DNA of 64,000 nt from assembly GCA_000531095.1 (NCBI GenBank), contig HG799462.1, forward strand, positions 1,370,874 through 1,434,873, written 5' to 3'. Source of the DNA: Gemmata massiliana (lineage in GTDB: Bacteria; Planctomycetota; Planctomycetia; Gemmatales; Gemmataceae). Numbering within the stretch: position 1 is the first letter of the stretch; the number at the start of each line of letters is the position of its first letter. A program made the position numbers and the translations under genes. This document shows positions 62,496 to 64,000 of the stretch, piece after piece. The notes under the pieces are model-generated. The model had not been told where the DNA came from. It saw only the letters and a list, made by a program, of their open reading frames with translations, and did not search any database.

Positions 62496-64000
<1,505 letters not shown>

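Overview
High-GC DNA (about 60-65% G+C by eye) with the gene content of a planctomycete, most probably a member of the Gemmataceae. The pointers are two TIGR03067-type proteins, DUF1501 and DUF1080 proteins, a MauG-like dihaem peroxidase, an ECF sigma factor fused to a membrane-anchored outer domain, caspase-like/vWA giant proteins, type III glutamine synthetase, and a separate exosortase plus EpsI pair. Genes are mostly short transcription units separated by strong GC-rich hairpins. I see no rRNA, CRISPR array, complete insertion sequence or replication origin.

Layout. 0.1-9.5 kb: small c-type cytochrome, an orphan type I restriction R-subunit-like nuclease domain (visibly lower GC), glnN, an orphan ParA, a Xer-type recombinase with a lineage-specific hypothetical, a YceH-like protein and a dihaem cytochrome c peroxidase. 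9.5-16.6 kb: a minus-strand exopolysaccharide/exosortase locus (exosortase, Wzz/BY-kinase-like, EpsI, sugar transferase, GT2) that runs through a TIGR03067 gene into a thioredoxin-fold gene whose reading frame is interrupted by one in-frame TGA. 17-34 kb: housekeeping and envelope genes (pgi, acyltransferase-type membrane proteins, Gly/Cys-tailed protein, ECF sigma fusion, rdgB, class C beta-lactamase-like hydrolase, HtrA protease, GYF-domain membrane protein). 34-40 kb: complex I genes nuoI-A-B-C, then nuoD, separated by two unrelated genes. 40-53 kb: two giant membrane-anchored pseudo-caspases (one with a vWA domain), divergent from a SUMF1-domain protein, a dual-receiver regulator and a MinD-like ATPase. 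53-64 kb: two DUF5684 membrane proteins, an RNA-ligase-like enzyme, DUF1501, small proteins, SDR, der, a DUF1080 hydrolase, a WD40 protein and a truncated sigma-54 activator at the right edge.

Main discovery. The last gene of the exopolysaccharide run (9560..10162, minus) is best read as a selenoprotein. Its single TGA sits exactly where the first Cys of a CxxC redox motif belongs (giving UxxC), is followed after 21 nt by a perfect 7-bp stem with a GGU apical loop (a bacterial SECIS-like element), and the true start codon overlaps the upstream stop codon as ATGA. The family (AhpC-TSA_2 / SelU-like) is one in which Sec/Cys exchange is known. Standard gene calling would truncate it to the part downstream of the TGA.

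Other points of interest: a pair of catalytically erased caspase-like proteins beside a signalling trio; a tandem duplication at 44564-44826 whose copies differ only by single-base run lengths and which breaks the N-terminus of one giant gene; hairpins at every gene junction of the exopolysaccharide run; and two copies of a dispersed long inverted-repeat family.
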